In this document: positions 1 to 8,149 of the stretch, piece after piece | Layout: every line of letters begins with the position of its first letter | Position numbering within the stretch: position 1 is the first letter of the stretch | Notes under the pieces: model-generated | Told to the model about the DNA's origin: nothing | What the model saw: the letters and a program-made list of their open reading frames with translations, nothing else | Database searches by the model: none | Translations under genes and position numbers: made by a program | Assembly (NCBI GenBank): GCA_963718295.1 | Contig: CAVQYV010000014.1 | Location: 5,882-69,881 of the forward strand | Direction of reading: 5' to 3' | Length of the DNA stretch: 64,000 bases | From: CAVQYV01 sp963718295 [NCBI: uncultured Methylomirabilota bacterium] | Lineage (GTDB): Bacteria > Methylomirabilota > Methylomirabilia > CAVQYV01

Positions 1-232
1 TGCCAAAACTCGCTCTAACTTCGGGTTCCTTCAAGATCATCGACGCCTGCTGCGCCGCGCCCTTGTGACTTATCCCAGTCTCGATTGCTGCCTTGGTCAC
101 ATCCCCGCCCTCAACAGCTGCTTTCAGGATGTGAGCCCTCCGAAGCATACCTGTGATCTTGTCTTTCCGGACGTGGTGCTTTGGTTGGACCCCTCCCTGA
201 GGCTTGGGTGCGGGGAATTTTTTTGTCGGCAT
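1..232 (-). CDS. Phage terminase small subunit-like protein (3' end outside window)
   Basis: Reading leftward from an ATG at 232, an open frame of 77 codons runs off the window edge. A basic N-terminus rich in Lys and Pro is followed by a helix-turn-helix-like stretch (around residues 30-65). The pattern of 'leader helix, TKAAIETGISHKGAAQ, then ILKEPEVRA' resembles the DNA-binding half of phage terminase small subunits, which mark viral DNA for packaging. An AAAGGA ribosome-binding site lies about 9 nt upstream. No other phage gene is visible in the window, so this may be a prophage edge or a stray gene. A different HTH protein is possible because only the N-terminal part can be seen. Confidence 0.45.
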   Translation of the reverse strand, partial: MPTKKFPAPKPQGGVQPKHHVRKDKITGMLRRAHILKAAVEGGDVTKAAIETGISHKGAAQQASMILKEPEVRASFG

Positions 233-281
233 CCTATTGTTCCTTTAGACAAAGAAAGGGAATGTTCCCTTCGATCCAGAA

Positions 282-491
282 ATGGTTTTCCAAATCGGAA
301 TTGTGGTCAAGGATATAGAACAAACCATCGAGTTCTACGAAGAAGTGTTCGGTATCGGGCCCTTCGAGCGAGTGGGAAAAGATGGGTTTGGCTTCGCCTA
401 CGTGGATTCAGATAGGATTGGAGGCACGATCTTCGAGTTGATCCAATCGGCCTCCAAAAAAGAAGCAGGGGCTGAGAAGGATACCAGGTAG
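282..491 (+). pseudogene. VOC-fold (glyoxalase/epimerase-like) protein, internally deleted
   Basis: The 69-residue frame opens with the first strand and helix typical of vicinal-oxygen-chelate proteins (IGIVVKDIEQTIEFYEEVFG). It then passes directly into a segment resembling the last strand of the same fold (GFAYVDSDRIGGTIFELIQ). VOC proteins are usually 130-150 residues, so roughly the middle half appears missing. No convincing ribosome-binding site precedes the ATG. The likely ancestor is a methylmalonyl-CoA epimerase or lactoylglutathione-lyase-type protein, but the metal ligands cannot be assigned. It is probably inactive. Confidence 0.5.
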
Positions 492-586
492 AGGAAGGGA
501 GGGGGTCCATACTAATCGAGCGGAACTGCCCCGTACGTGAACCGTCCCACGGGCATGGAATCAGTGAATTATGGATCTGGCCTCTT

Positions 587-985
587 TCACAGTTCCTGGA
601 GGTTGATCACAGCCTGGGATACTGCAAAGAGCGATATATTATTGCTCTCGGGATCTGGGGGGATGAGGAAAAAACCCGATCGTTGAGCATCGTAACCTAT
701 GATTGTTCCTTGCATCTCCTCGCCATCCACAAATTTTATCTCTACCTTCTGACCCAGGGCCTCATCCGATTTCAGAAACCTCTTCCGCTCGTTATAATCC
801 GGATTTCCCTCAAAAGTCTTAACGAGAAAAACCGCTTTCAAATCATCAATTGCCATCCTCACCGGCGAGTCTCCTACGGCATCGCTATACACACGAAGAA
901 AGGGCCTATCGGGGTCAAAATGGTCAGCGTAACCCTTAGCTATCCGCCCATCCTTGTATCGCACGACAATTTTCATCAGCTCCAT
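587..985 (-). CDS. Conserved small cytoplasmic protein of unknown function
   Basis: A 132-residue soluble protein with no signal peptide or membrane segment. It has two strand-rich halves: residues 5-50 contain VVRYKDGRIAKGY and residues 80-125 contain VEIKFVDGEEMQGTIIGYD. Each half looks like a small SH3/Sm-like barrel with a 'strand, DG turn, G-strand' pattern. The ATG has a good AGGAGA site about 7 nt upstream. A candidate promoter facing it lies at 1266-1294. I do not recognise a named family with confidence; it resembles short uncharacterised proteins common in Desulfobacterota genomes. No catalytic residues stand out. Confidence 0.7.
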   Translation of the reverse strand: MELMKIVVRYKDGRIAKGYADHFDPDRPFLRVYSDAVGDSPVRMAIDDLKAVFLVKTFEGNPDYNERKRFLKSDEALGQKVEIKFVDGEEMQGTIIGYDAQRSGFFLIPPDPESNNISLFAVSQAVINLQEL

Positions 986-1265
986 ATCGGTTCTCCTATC
1001 CCATAGGTTAAGAAGGGAGAGAAACTCACAGCCGAAAGGACTGAAAGAAATCGAACCCTATGAAAGTGATGGATAGTGTCCACGGAGCCAGGCCATGGTG
1101 CAAACCCAAAAAGGCACCGGGATCCCTTCCTTCTGCAAGACCGATTCGGTGCCTTCTGTCAAACTCACCTCCTGCCGATCACGCGGTGATCCCGGTCACG
1201 CGTGACGAGGAATATTCAGCCTATTAGGAAAGCCTCATGTGTTCAAGCCAGTTCCCTTTTTCGCC

Positions 1266-1294
1266 TATTTACTCCTATCTGTTTTTCCTGTCAA
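1266..1294 (-). promoter_or_regulatory. Candidate sigma-70 promoter for the leftward gene
   Basis: On the minus strand TTGACA (1294-1289), a 17-nt spacer and TAAATA (1271-1266). The spacer end and -10 box read GGAGTAAATAG, also found in the promoter at 5015-5043. It would give a leader of roughly 270 nt before the gene at 985. Confidence 0.4.
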
Positions 1295-1319
1295 CTGATT
1301 TTGTGGTGTCGAAAAGCAA

Positions 1320-1348
1320 TTGACAGCAGGACAGGGAAAAGGTACATA
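1320..1348 (+). promoter_or_regulatory. Candidate sigma-70 promoter, divergent from 1266-1294
   Basis: TTGACA at 1320-1325, a 17-nt spacer, then TACATA at 1343-1348 (weak -10). It points at the DUF4440-type gene starting at 1506 and would leave a leader of about 150 nt. Confidence 0.3.
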
Positions 1349-1505
1349 GCAGCCAAGAGATCTTATGGGGCATAAAGAGAGGGCCGAGCCGAAGGAAACG
1401 CCCATCATGTTTGCAGTCATCACTGTCGCATGTTTCGATGTTCGTCTGCATCGCGGACGCGTGGGAACTCTGTTCACCATTTCAATCAAGGAGGCTGAAA
1501 GAATC

Positions 1506-1949
1506 ATGAAAAAGATTCTCTGGACCACTTTGAGCTTATCCCTGCTGCTGTCGTTTTTCGTAACCCCCCTGTTAGGTCAGAACAACCTGGCCGGCGAGGT
1601 TCTCCAGGCAGAGGAGAGGTGGATCTCTGCCATCACCAACCAGGACCTGGCCGCCCTGGAGGAGATCTTGTCCCAGGACTTGATCTACACTCACTCTTCC
1701 GGCACCGTCGAGGACAAGAGCCAGAACATCACGGCCATCAGCAGCGGGAGCCTGAGATACGATGTCGTGAAATATGATGCCCCGGTGATCCGGATCTACG
1801 GGATGACTGCGGTGGTTGCGACGAAGGCGATGATGTCCGGCTCCAATAAGGGCCAGCCCTTCAATGTGCAGTTGAGGCTTCTCCATGTCTGGGTGCAAGA
1901 GGCAGGAAAATGGGCGCTGGTGGCGCATCAGACCACCCGACTTCCTTGA
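1506..1949 (+). CDS. Exported DUF4440/SnoaL-like (NTF2 fold) protein
   Basis: A 147-residue protein with an N-terminal signal peptide (KK, then a Leu-rich core ending near TPLLGQ). The mature part shows the cone-shaped NTF2-fold pattern of DUF4440 proteins: a helix with VLQAEERWISAITNQDLAALEEILSQDLIYTHSSG, then strands ending in LRLLHVWVQEAGKWALVAHQTTRL. Family members bind or isomerise small molecules, but most are uncharacterised. Start chosen at 1506 because AAGGAGG sits 11 nt upstream and the signal peptide begins there; an upstream in-frame ATG lacks such a site. It is probably periplasmic and appears to be transcribed alone. Confidence 0.8.
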   Translation: MKKILWTTLSLSLLLSFFVTPLLGQNNLAGEVLQAEERWISAITNQDLAALEEILSQDLIYTHSSGTVEDKSQNITAISSGSLRYDVVKYDAPVIRIYGMTAVVATKAMMSGSNKGQPFNVQLRLLHVWVQEAGKWALVAHQTTRLP

Positions 1950-2241
1950 CCTGCTGAGTTCTGCGACCCTGATTACGGGCGAACCTCAGCCGCCTGAAAA
2001 CTGGCAGACGGCTGAGCCCTGATCCGCTGCAAAGCGGGCGAAAGCCCAACTGGCATCCTCCCTCCTTATCCTCCATCCCGTAAGCCCACCGGATGGTTGC
2101 CTCCTTGCGGGCCATCAGGGCATCGCCGAGAGAAATCAATGGGAGGCCATATGTCTTCCTCCCTCTCCCGAGGGTTGCCTGGCAAATTCGACCTCTTGAG
2201 GAACTTGCAGGGGAATTCATCGTAAGGACGGAGATTCAACC

Positions 2242-3441
2242 ATGGACCCGAAAGCAACATCAGACAATAGATCCCATGTCTATTCCGCCAAGGGGAACAA
2301 CACCCCGGAACACAAAGTTGCTCATGTCGTGGAGATGATGGGCGGGGTTGAGAAAACGATAGACAGATCGGATATCGTCATCATCAAGCCCAATTGCCAG
2401 TGGACGGGCCATGCCACAACCAACACCAATGCCATCAGAGGATTCATCGACCTCGTCTTGCAGATCCGGGGCTTCGAGGGGGAGGTCATCATCGCCGACA
2501 ACCACCACTATGACCCTGATGATTCTCGGGCATGGACCACAGCCAGTCGGAACGGGGAGTTCAATCTCAATGAGCTGGTTCTTTCCTACCAGGATAGAGG
2601 TTACGCCAACATCACGAAGTGTCATTGGAGAGACGGGGGTCCCAATCCCCGACCGATCCATGGCAATGCGGCTGGCGGAGGCCTTGTCCAGGGGCCCGAG
2701 GAAGGGGACGGCTACGTGTGGTGTCAGGAAGATTATGGTTTCAACGGATTGAAGGCCAAGATGACCTATCCCATTTTCACATCCCGGTATAGCGGGGTTA
2801 CCGTTGATTTTAGACACGGTGCCTGGCGGGACGGCAAATATACTGAGCAACCCGTCAAACTGATCAACTTTGCAGCCCTCAACCACCACGGAAACTCGGG
2901 AATTACCGCCGCAATCAAAAACTATATGGGTATTGTGGATCTGTCCTGTGGTTTCCACGGTCCGACGCCGCCAGGATACTTCAATTTTCATTATGTCGGA
3001 TTCCGGTGGCCCAAGTCCAAAGGACTTCAGCGCTTGCTGCAAACCCTTCTGGTGAATCCTACTCTGAATCAGAACAGGTATCTGAGGAGATTGATAGCCT
3101 TTGCCGGTCCTATGACCGGGGCGTTAGGGGGTGCGATCGGGTATTTTATGAAGAACATCAGGATGGCAGACCTGAACGTCATTGCGGCAGAACATGTGGG
3201 CCACGAGAGTCGGTGGGGGAATCCCGTCCATGCGAAAGCCGTCCTGGCATCAGATGATCCAGTTGCCTTGGACTATGTTGCCGCCAAATATATCATGCTG
3301 CCTTCAGGAGGTCAGAAGGTGAAGTACCACAATCCGGATGATTTGCACAGACCGCTTCGAAGAACGCTGGAGGGCTGCCACAATCAGGGGATAGGAAACA
3401 TCGCCGAAGAAAATATGGTGGTCCATGAGTCCCTTTGCTGA
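2242..3441 (+). CDS. DUF362 domain protein
   Basis: A 399-residue protein. The IKPN motif in SDIVIIKPNCQ (around residues 48-57) and the later 'DDPVALDYVAAKYIM' segment are typical of DUF362 proteins, which are common in anaerobes and often linked to iron-sulfur or nickel chemistry. Here no Cys-rich ferredoxin module is present, unlike many relatives. No signal peptide is seen at the chosen start, and an AAGGACGGAG sequence lies upstream of the ATG. The neighbours give no operon context: the next gene is convergent. Biochemical role unknown. Confidence 0.75.
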   Translation: MDPKATSDNRSHVYSAKGNNTPEHKVAHVVEMMGGVEKTIDRSDIVIIKPNCQWTGHATTNTNAIRGFIDLVLQIRGFEGEVIIADNHHYDPDDSRAWTTASRNGEFNLNELVLSYQDRGYANITKCHWRDGGPNPRPIHGNAAGGGLVQGPEEGDGYVWCQEDYGFNGLKAKMTYPIFTSRYSGVTVDFRHGAWRDGKYTEQPVKLINFAALNHHGNSGITAAIKNYMGIVDLSCGFHGPTPPGYFNFHYVGFRWPKSKGLQRLLQTLLVNPTLNQNRYLRRLIAFAGPMTGALGGAIGYFMKNIRMADLNVIAAEHVGHESRWGNPVHAKAVLASDDPVALDYVAAKYIMLPSGGQKVKYHNPDDLHRPLRRTLEGCHNQGIGNIAEENMVVHESLC

Positions 3442-3545
3442 TGCCGGTGGGTAATGGGCATTTGGCTATGGCTGGCGCCCTTTTGTGGCTATGGAAAACG
3501 GCGCCGTGAGACATCGGTTTCTGACCTTCGGCGGACTCTATCGCA

Positions 3546-4859
3546 CTATTTCAGGACACCTGCAGAGTCATATTTCACCAGGAAGATGTCGAAGTTTCCG
3601 GCATTGGGTTTTCCGTCCAAGTCCCCGCCCGTGGATCCGGTCACATAGATGTTGTTCTTGCTATTGATCGACAGCCCGCGGCCTACGTCGTCCGATATGG
3701 TCCCCAGTTGCCGGGTCCACTGTTTGACTCCTGTGGAGCCGTACTTGACCAGGAAGATGTCGAAGTTTCCCGCGTTAGGGTTCCCGTCTAGCGTCCCGCC
3801 GGTGTATCCGGTCACATAGACGTTATCGTAGCTGTCCAGATTGGCTCCATTGCCTACGTCATCGGCCGCAGTCCCCAGCTGCTGAGTCCAAAGCAAGAGG
3901 CCGGAAGAATCATACTTCACCAGGAAGATGTCTCTAAGTTCTGCTCCGGTGGTGAAGCCTGTTACGTAGAGGCTGTCGCTGCTATCGACGGCTACCCCAT
4001 AGCCTATATCGTCCGCTGTTGCCCCCAGTTGGCGAGTCCATTGCTTGACCCCTGACGAGTTATATTTGACCAGGAAGATGTCCTTGGCGCCCAAATTGGT
4101 GTTTCCATCGAGGCCGCCGGAGGTCTCTCCAGTCACATAAACATTGCCCCTACTGTCAACTGCCACCCCATAGCCCACGTCATCGGCCACGGTGCCCAAC
4201 TGGCGAGTCCATTGCTTGACCCCTGAGGAGTCATATTTGGCCAGGAAGATGTCGAAGTTTCCGGCATTGGGGTTTCCGTCCAAGGCCCCGCCGGTGTATC
4301 CGGTCACATAGAGGTTATTGCTGTCGTCGATGGCCACACCGCGGCCTATATCCTGGGCCACGGTGCCCAGTTGCCGGGTCCACTGTTTGACCCCTGACGA
4401 GTTATATTTGACCAGGAAGATGTCGAAGTTTCCGGCATTGGGGTTTCCGTCCAAGGCCCCGCCGGTGTATCCGGTCACATAGAGGTTATTGCTGTCGTCG
4501 ATGGCCACACCGCGGCCTATATCATCCGCTCCTGTCCCCAGTTGGCGAGTCCATTGCTTGACCCCTACGGGGTTATACTTGACGAGAAAAAGATCCAGAT
4601 TGCCCGCATTCAGGTTTCCGTCCAAAAACCCGCCCGTGGATCCGGTCGAATAGATGTTGCCCTTGCTGTCGACAACCGCCCCATAGCCCACATCATCGGC
4701 CACGGTGCCCAGCAACTGGGTGCTCCAACGAGCCTGGACTGATCCTCCGCCGCCACCGCCATGGCCCCCCCCTCCACTTCCACTGCATCCTGCCATGCAA
4801 ATCGCAAGGAAGCATATCGGAAACAAGATGAGAGACTTCCGGATATTCGTATTGTCCAT
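3546..4859 (-). CDS. SBBP-repeat beta-propeller lipoprotein
   Basis: A 437-residue predicted lipoprotein. Residues 1-25 form a type II signal peptide with lipobox M-A-G-C (Cys25), followed by a Gly-rich linker (GSGGGGHGG). The rest is seven tandem repeats of about 57 residues. Each follows the plan QWTRQLGT..DD.G.G...D...N.YVTG.T.G.LDGN.N.G..D.FLVKY...G, the SBBP (beta-propeller) repeat. Seven blades suggest one closed propeller anchored in an outer or inner membrane. Repeat 5 lacks about eight residues in its loop. The start at 4859 is preferred over an upstream in-frame ATG because it begins the signal peptide and has a GGGGGG-rich site upstream. Function unknown; relatives are surface or periplasmic. 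Confidence 0.85.
   Translation of the reverse strand: MDNTNIRKSLILFPICFLAICMAGCSGSGGGGHGGGGGGSVQARWSTQLLGTVADDVGYGAVVDSKGNIYSTGSTGGFLDGNLNAGNLDLFLVKYNPVGVKQWTRQLGTGADDIGRGVAIDDSNNLYVTGYTGGALDGNPNAGNFDIFLVKYNSSGVKQWTRQLGTVAQDIGRGVAIDDSNNLYVTGYTGGALDGNPNAGNFDIFLAKYDSSGVKQWTRQLGTVADDVGYGVAVDSRGNVYVTGETSGGLDGNTNLGAKDIFLVKYNSSGVKQWTRQLGATADDIGYGVAVDSSDSLYVTGFTTGAELRDIFLVKYDSSGLLLWTQQLGTAADDVGNGANLDSYDNVYVTGYTGGTLDGNPNAGNFDIFLVKYGSTGVKQWTRQLGTISDDVGRGLSINSKNNIYVTGSTGGDLDGKPNAGNFDIFLVKYDSAGVLK
4241..4523 (-). repeat. Two identical 112-bp tandem copies inside the SBBP gene
   Basis: Bases 4241-4352 and 4412-4523 are identical over 112 bp with a period of 171 bp (57 codons). The other repeats of the same gene differ at many positions. 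This points to recent duplication or gene conversion of one propeller blade. Confidence 0.9.
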
Positions 4860-5014
4860 ACCATGCCCCCCTTTCTGCCTCGATCGGCTGAACGCCCGTT
4901 TCCTTTCCCATTGAGATCTTCGCAGAGAAACAGGTGAACCCCATACGGGCTGCCGATCGGGGTAGGATCCCGCATACGGACCTAACTTGTTCAAATCTGG
5001 CCGTTCTATTGGGC

Positions 5015-5043
5015 TATTTACTCCTCTCCATTTCCATTGTCAA
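5015..5043 (-). promoter_or_regulatory. Candidate sigma-70 promoter for the SBBP lipoprotein gene
   Basis: On the minus strand TTGACA (5043-5038), a 17-nt spacer ending in AGAGGAG, and TAAATA (5020-5015). It lies about 155 nt before the start at 4859. It closely matches the promoter at 1266-1294, including GGAGTAAATAG. Confidence 0.45.
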
Positions 5044-5276
5044 TCCTTTTCTGCCCTTTGCATCCTATCGAAGAGGATTTGGAGCCGGTATCCCCCTCCC
5101 GGGAGACGGAAAGGGCGTCCAGGTTGGGGGCGGCCCTTAAAGGATTCGTTACAAGCCGTTCTCCAAGTATGATATACATACCAACCAAGCGAATCTTCCA
5201 TGGATAGGAGTGAATGGATGAATGCTTTGGAGCCTCTGTCTGCGATGAGAATGAGACGCCTGCATAGAGAGCGGGC

Positions 5277-5951
5277 ATGAAGATCGAGTCCATTGAAACC
5301 CGGGGTCGGACACTGGATTATGCGGCCTTCGTCTACGACCTCCTTGACCCCATAGCGCTATTCAAGAAAAGGGCGGAATATGATCGGATGATCGTCTCAC
5401 TCCTGGAATTGGGGGCATCGGACCGGGTCTTGGATTTAGGGTGTGGAACCGGGGTGCTGACCCGAATGATCGCGGATCATCTGCGCGCTGAAGCCGGGGG
5501 ATACTGCCTGGGGATCGATGCGGCCGGAAAGATGGTTCAGGTCGCAATAAAGAGAAGGCAGGGACCGACTTGCCGCTTCCAAGCAGCGGCTGCCGAGGAT
5601 CTGCCCTTCGCAGACGGCTCCTTCGATGCGGTAGTCTCGAGCCTCCTTTTCCATCATCTGCCCCTTGATTTGAAGAGGAGGGCTCTTGACGAGGCTTTTC
5701 GGGTGCTTCGGGGAGGGGGCAAGCTGGTAATCGCGGATATGCATGTCCCCACCACCCGGATGGGGGCATTCCTGTCACACGCATCGAGATGGTTCTTCCT
5801 CCAGCCCCAGATCGGGGAGAACATCAAGGGAGTACTGCCCGGCCTGATTGAATCCGCCGGCTTTTCCCCACCCAGACATATCTCTACGACCTTGGGCTTC
5901 ATCGCCACTTTTGCGGCCGAAAAACCAGACGGGGGAGGGCCGATCCTGTGA
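5277..5951 (+). CDS. Class I SAM-dependent methyltransferase
   Basis: A 224-residue cytoplasmic protein with the Rossmann-type methyltransferase motifs. Motif I is VLDLGCGTG (about residues 51-59), the acidic residue after strand 2 is in GIDAAG, and the post-motif region VSSLLFHHLP then VLRGGGKLVIADMH matches the UbiE/Methyltransf_11 group. It is the first gene of a tight operon: its TGA overlaps the GTG start of the next gene. That gene encodes an isoprenoid-synthase-like protein, so a methylated isoprenoid or lipid product is plausible. The substrate cannot be read from the sequence. Confidence 0.85.
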   Translation: MKIESIETRGRTLDYAAFVYDLLDPIALFKKRAEYDRMIVSLLELGASDRVLDLGCGTGVLTRMIADHLRAEAGGYCLGIDAAGKMVQVAIKRRQGPTCRFQAAAAEDLPFADGSFDAVVSSLLFHHLPLDLKRRALDEAFRVLRGGGKLVIADMHVPTTRMGAFLSHASRWFFLQPQIGENIKGVLPGLIESAGFSPPRHISTTLGFIATFAAEKPDGGGPIL

Positions 5952-6982
5952 GCTTTGTGGAAAAAATCAAACCTCCTGACCGGGGAAGGGCCAAAGAGCT
6001 ATTTTCCCTCCTGGAAGGAGAGCTCTCTGGGGCGCTTCGCCTTTATTGGTCAATCGCCGAAGGCATCCTGAAAGACAGCGGGATCAAACTGCTGGATCCT
6101 GCATCTGGGTTTCTGTCATTGGAACGAAACTTCTTTTCGACCCTCTTTCTCTATTCCTACCACCGGGCCGGTATCCCGCAGCCCAGGAGGGTTTTGTATG
6201 CAGCGATCAACCAATGTTTGAGAGGAATGGTCACGGGGTGTGACAATCTGCTGGATGATGAATACAAGCCGACGCTGGCGACTGATCTTCCGGTCACGGG
6301 GATCCGGTTTCGCTCGGTCCTGGATATCATGATATCCGATCGGGTCCTATTCGAAATCCTGTTGCGGGAATTCCGAGAAGATCCAAGGGATGCGGCGCTG
6401 ATCTCGGCAGCCAGTTGTGCTACGCTGCGAACACTCGCCAGGAGCGGAACCCAGGAGGCCAGCGAAGAGGGAGGAGTCGGGGAAATCCTCGATCCTCAGA
6501 CCATCCTTCACTCCATCCACCCTCAGAAGACGGGTCTGCTCTTTCAATCTCCATGGGCGGTCCCGGAGCTGATGGAGAGGAACCTCTGCGAAACGGACCT
6601 TTCCTCAATCAAGGATGCCCTGTGCCGGATCGGAATGGGATGCCAGATCATGGATGACATGGTGGACCTGGCCGCCGACATTCAAGGCAGACGTCATAAT
6701 TACATTCTGTCTCTCATACACCACGGTACCGATCCGGAGGAGCGGATCAGGCTGCAGAAGGCCCTCGATCTGGGCATACGAGCGGACAGCAAGGACGATT
6801 TCATCCTGGAGTTTCCCCAGGCCCTGAGATCTTCGGCCCAAGCGGCCCAGAACTATCTTGAGGAAGGGCTGCTTGCCCTTTTTGCCGAGGAATATCGCTT
6901 CCTCCTCCCGCCTGTATTGGAAATGCTCGCAGACCTAATTGGTGCAGATCGTTTCATGCTCCAAGGTGGCAGATTGTGCTGA
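5948..6982 (+). CDS. Class I isoprenoid-synthase-like (trans-prenyltransferase fold) protein
   Basis: A 344-residue all-helical protein. A first Asp-rich motif, CDNLLDDE (about residues 98-105), and a second, GCQIMDDMVD (231-240), are spaced as in trans-prenyl diphosphate synthases. These bind Mg-diphosphate. A KT pair near residue 194 also matches the family. The first motif is D-x3-DDE rather than DDxxD, so substrate or chemistry may differ from ordinary prenyl synthases. The GTG start overlaps the upstream methyltransferase stop (GTGA), giving translational coupling; its own 3' end overlaps the permease gene by 7 nt. It might be a terpene cyclase or short prenyl synthase whose product is methylated and exported by the neighbours; this is inference. 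Confidence 0.7.
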   Translation: MSFVEKIKPPDRGRAKELFSLLEGELSGALRLYWSIAEGILKDSGIKLLDPASGFLSLERNFFSTLFLYSYHRAGIPQPRRVLYAAINQCLRGMVTGCDNLLDDEYKPTLATDLPVTGIRFRSVLDIMISDRVLFEILLREFREDPRDAALISAASCATLRTLARSGTQEASEEGGVGEILDPQTILHSIHPQKTGLLFQSPWAVPELMERNLCETDLSSIKDALCRIGMGCQIMDDMVDLAADIQGRRHNYILSLIHHGTDPEERIRLQKALDLGIRADSKDDFILEFPQALRSSAQAAQNYLEEGLLALFAEEYRFLLPPVLEMLADLIGADRFMLQGGRLC

Positions 6983-8145
6983 AGGACTTCCCTTTCTGGG
7001 CCCAGATCGCCTCCCGGTTCCTAATTCGATCGACCCGGGCCACCTTCGTCCTATCCCTTATGGTCCTATCTGCGGTTTCCGTTATGATCTTTCTATCCGC
7101 GATGGCTGTTGGGATCAATGATGCCATGATTCGAAATTCAGTCGGCCTTTATTCTGGACACATCACGGGCCTTGATCTTCCCCCTGATCTTGCCCAGAAA
7201 GACCTGCAGGTAGAAGGGGTCAGGCATGTCCTGAAACGGACGACTACCCCCGGTATCCTATTTCACGAAGGCCGTGTTGAGACCATTGCCCTGATCGAAG
7301 TGGATCCGGAGGAGGAGGCAAAGGCCACCGCGATGCCAAAGAAGACCATTGCAGGGAGATACCTGCGAAATGGCGAGCGAGGCGTCTTTTTGAGCCTCTT
7401 TACAGCCGAAGGGCTGAGGGTCGAGCCAGGGGATACCGTCAATTTCAGCCTTGGCCTGCGCGAGCAGGGATTTCCCCTGACGGTAGCGGGCACTTATAGA
7501 ACGGGGTTTGAGCAGCTGGATCGAGGAGTAGCATTTTGTCCCCGAAATGCAATCGACCTCCCGGAGGCCGAATGGTCAGCTGCCATTTTCCTGAAGGAGG
7601 GGATTGATCCGTCGGTCGTGACCGGGGCCTACCAGCGGAGGCTGGCCGAGGCCGGCCATTTCAAACCCTGGGCGGATCTGATGCCCGATTTGCGGCAACT
7701 CATCGATCTCAACTATATTTCCATCGGGATTGTCTTGATACTGGTATTCGGGGTAGTTTCGCTGGGCGTAGGTTGTGCTTTTGTGATCTTCATCCTGAAG
7801 AACCTACGTGAATTCGGCATCATGAAGGCCTTGGGGGTCACCTCCCAGGAAATGGTGACCCTTATCACTTTGCAGGTAACCTTGGTGAGCCTGGCCGCCT
7901 CTGGCCTGGGGGTACTCTTAGGCACACTGGCCACCCTGCTCTTTGGTGAGGTGGGAATTGACCTCACCCATCTGACCTCCCAGAATCGGTATTTTACCGT
8001 CTCAGGGATGATATTCCCCCGGCTGACTTCTTTCTCTCTCCTGACTCCACCCCTGCTCTCCTTGGGTTCCGGGTTAGCGGCGGCCCTCTGGCCTGCTGTC
8101 CTCGTGATCCGGAAAAGGGCGGCCGATATTTTGAGGGCAATCTGA
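6976..8145 (+). CDS. FtsX/MacB-type ABC transporter permease
   Basis: A 389-residue membrane protein with the four-helix FtsX-like layout. There is one N-terminal helix (about 20-45), a large periplasmic domain, then three helices near residues 245-275, 300-325 and 355-380. The segment LREFGIMKALGVTSQEM is the typical coupling region of this family. The GTG start lies inside the 3' end of the preceding gene. With the ATPase 4 nt downstream it forms a LolCDE/MacB-like transporter. Such exporters move lipids or lipoproteins, or act mechanically without transporting. Pairing with isoprenoid and methyltransferase genes suggests export of a lipid-like product. Confidence 0.85.
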   Translation: MLKDFPFWAQIASRFLIRSTRATFVLSLMVLSAVSVMIFLSAMAVGINDAMIRNSVGLYSGHITGLDLPPDLAQKDLQVEGVRHVLKRTTTPGILFHEGRVETIALIEVDPEEEAKATAMPKKTIAGRYLRNGERGVFLSLFTAEGLRVEPGDTVNFSLGLREQGFPLTVAGTYRTGFEQLDRGVAFCPRNAIDLPEAEWSAAIFLKEGIDPSVVTGAYQRRLAEAGHFKPWADLMPDLRQLIDLNYISIGIVLILVFGVVSLGVGCAFVIFILKNLREFGIMKALGVTSQEMVTLITLQVTLVSLAASGLGVLLGTLATLLFGEVGIDLTHLTSQNRYFTVSGMIFPRLTSFSLLTPPLLSLGSGLAAALWPAVLVIRKRAADILRAI

Positions 8146-8149
8146 CATC

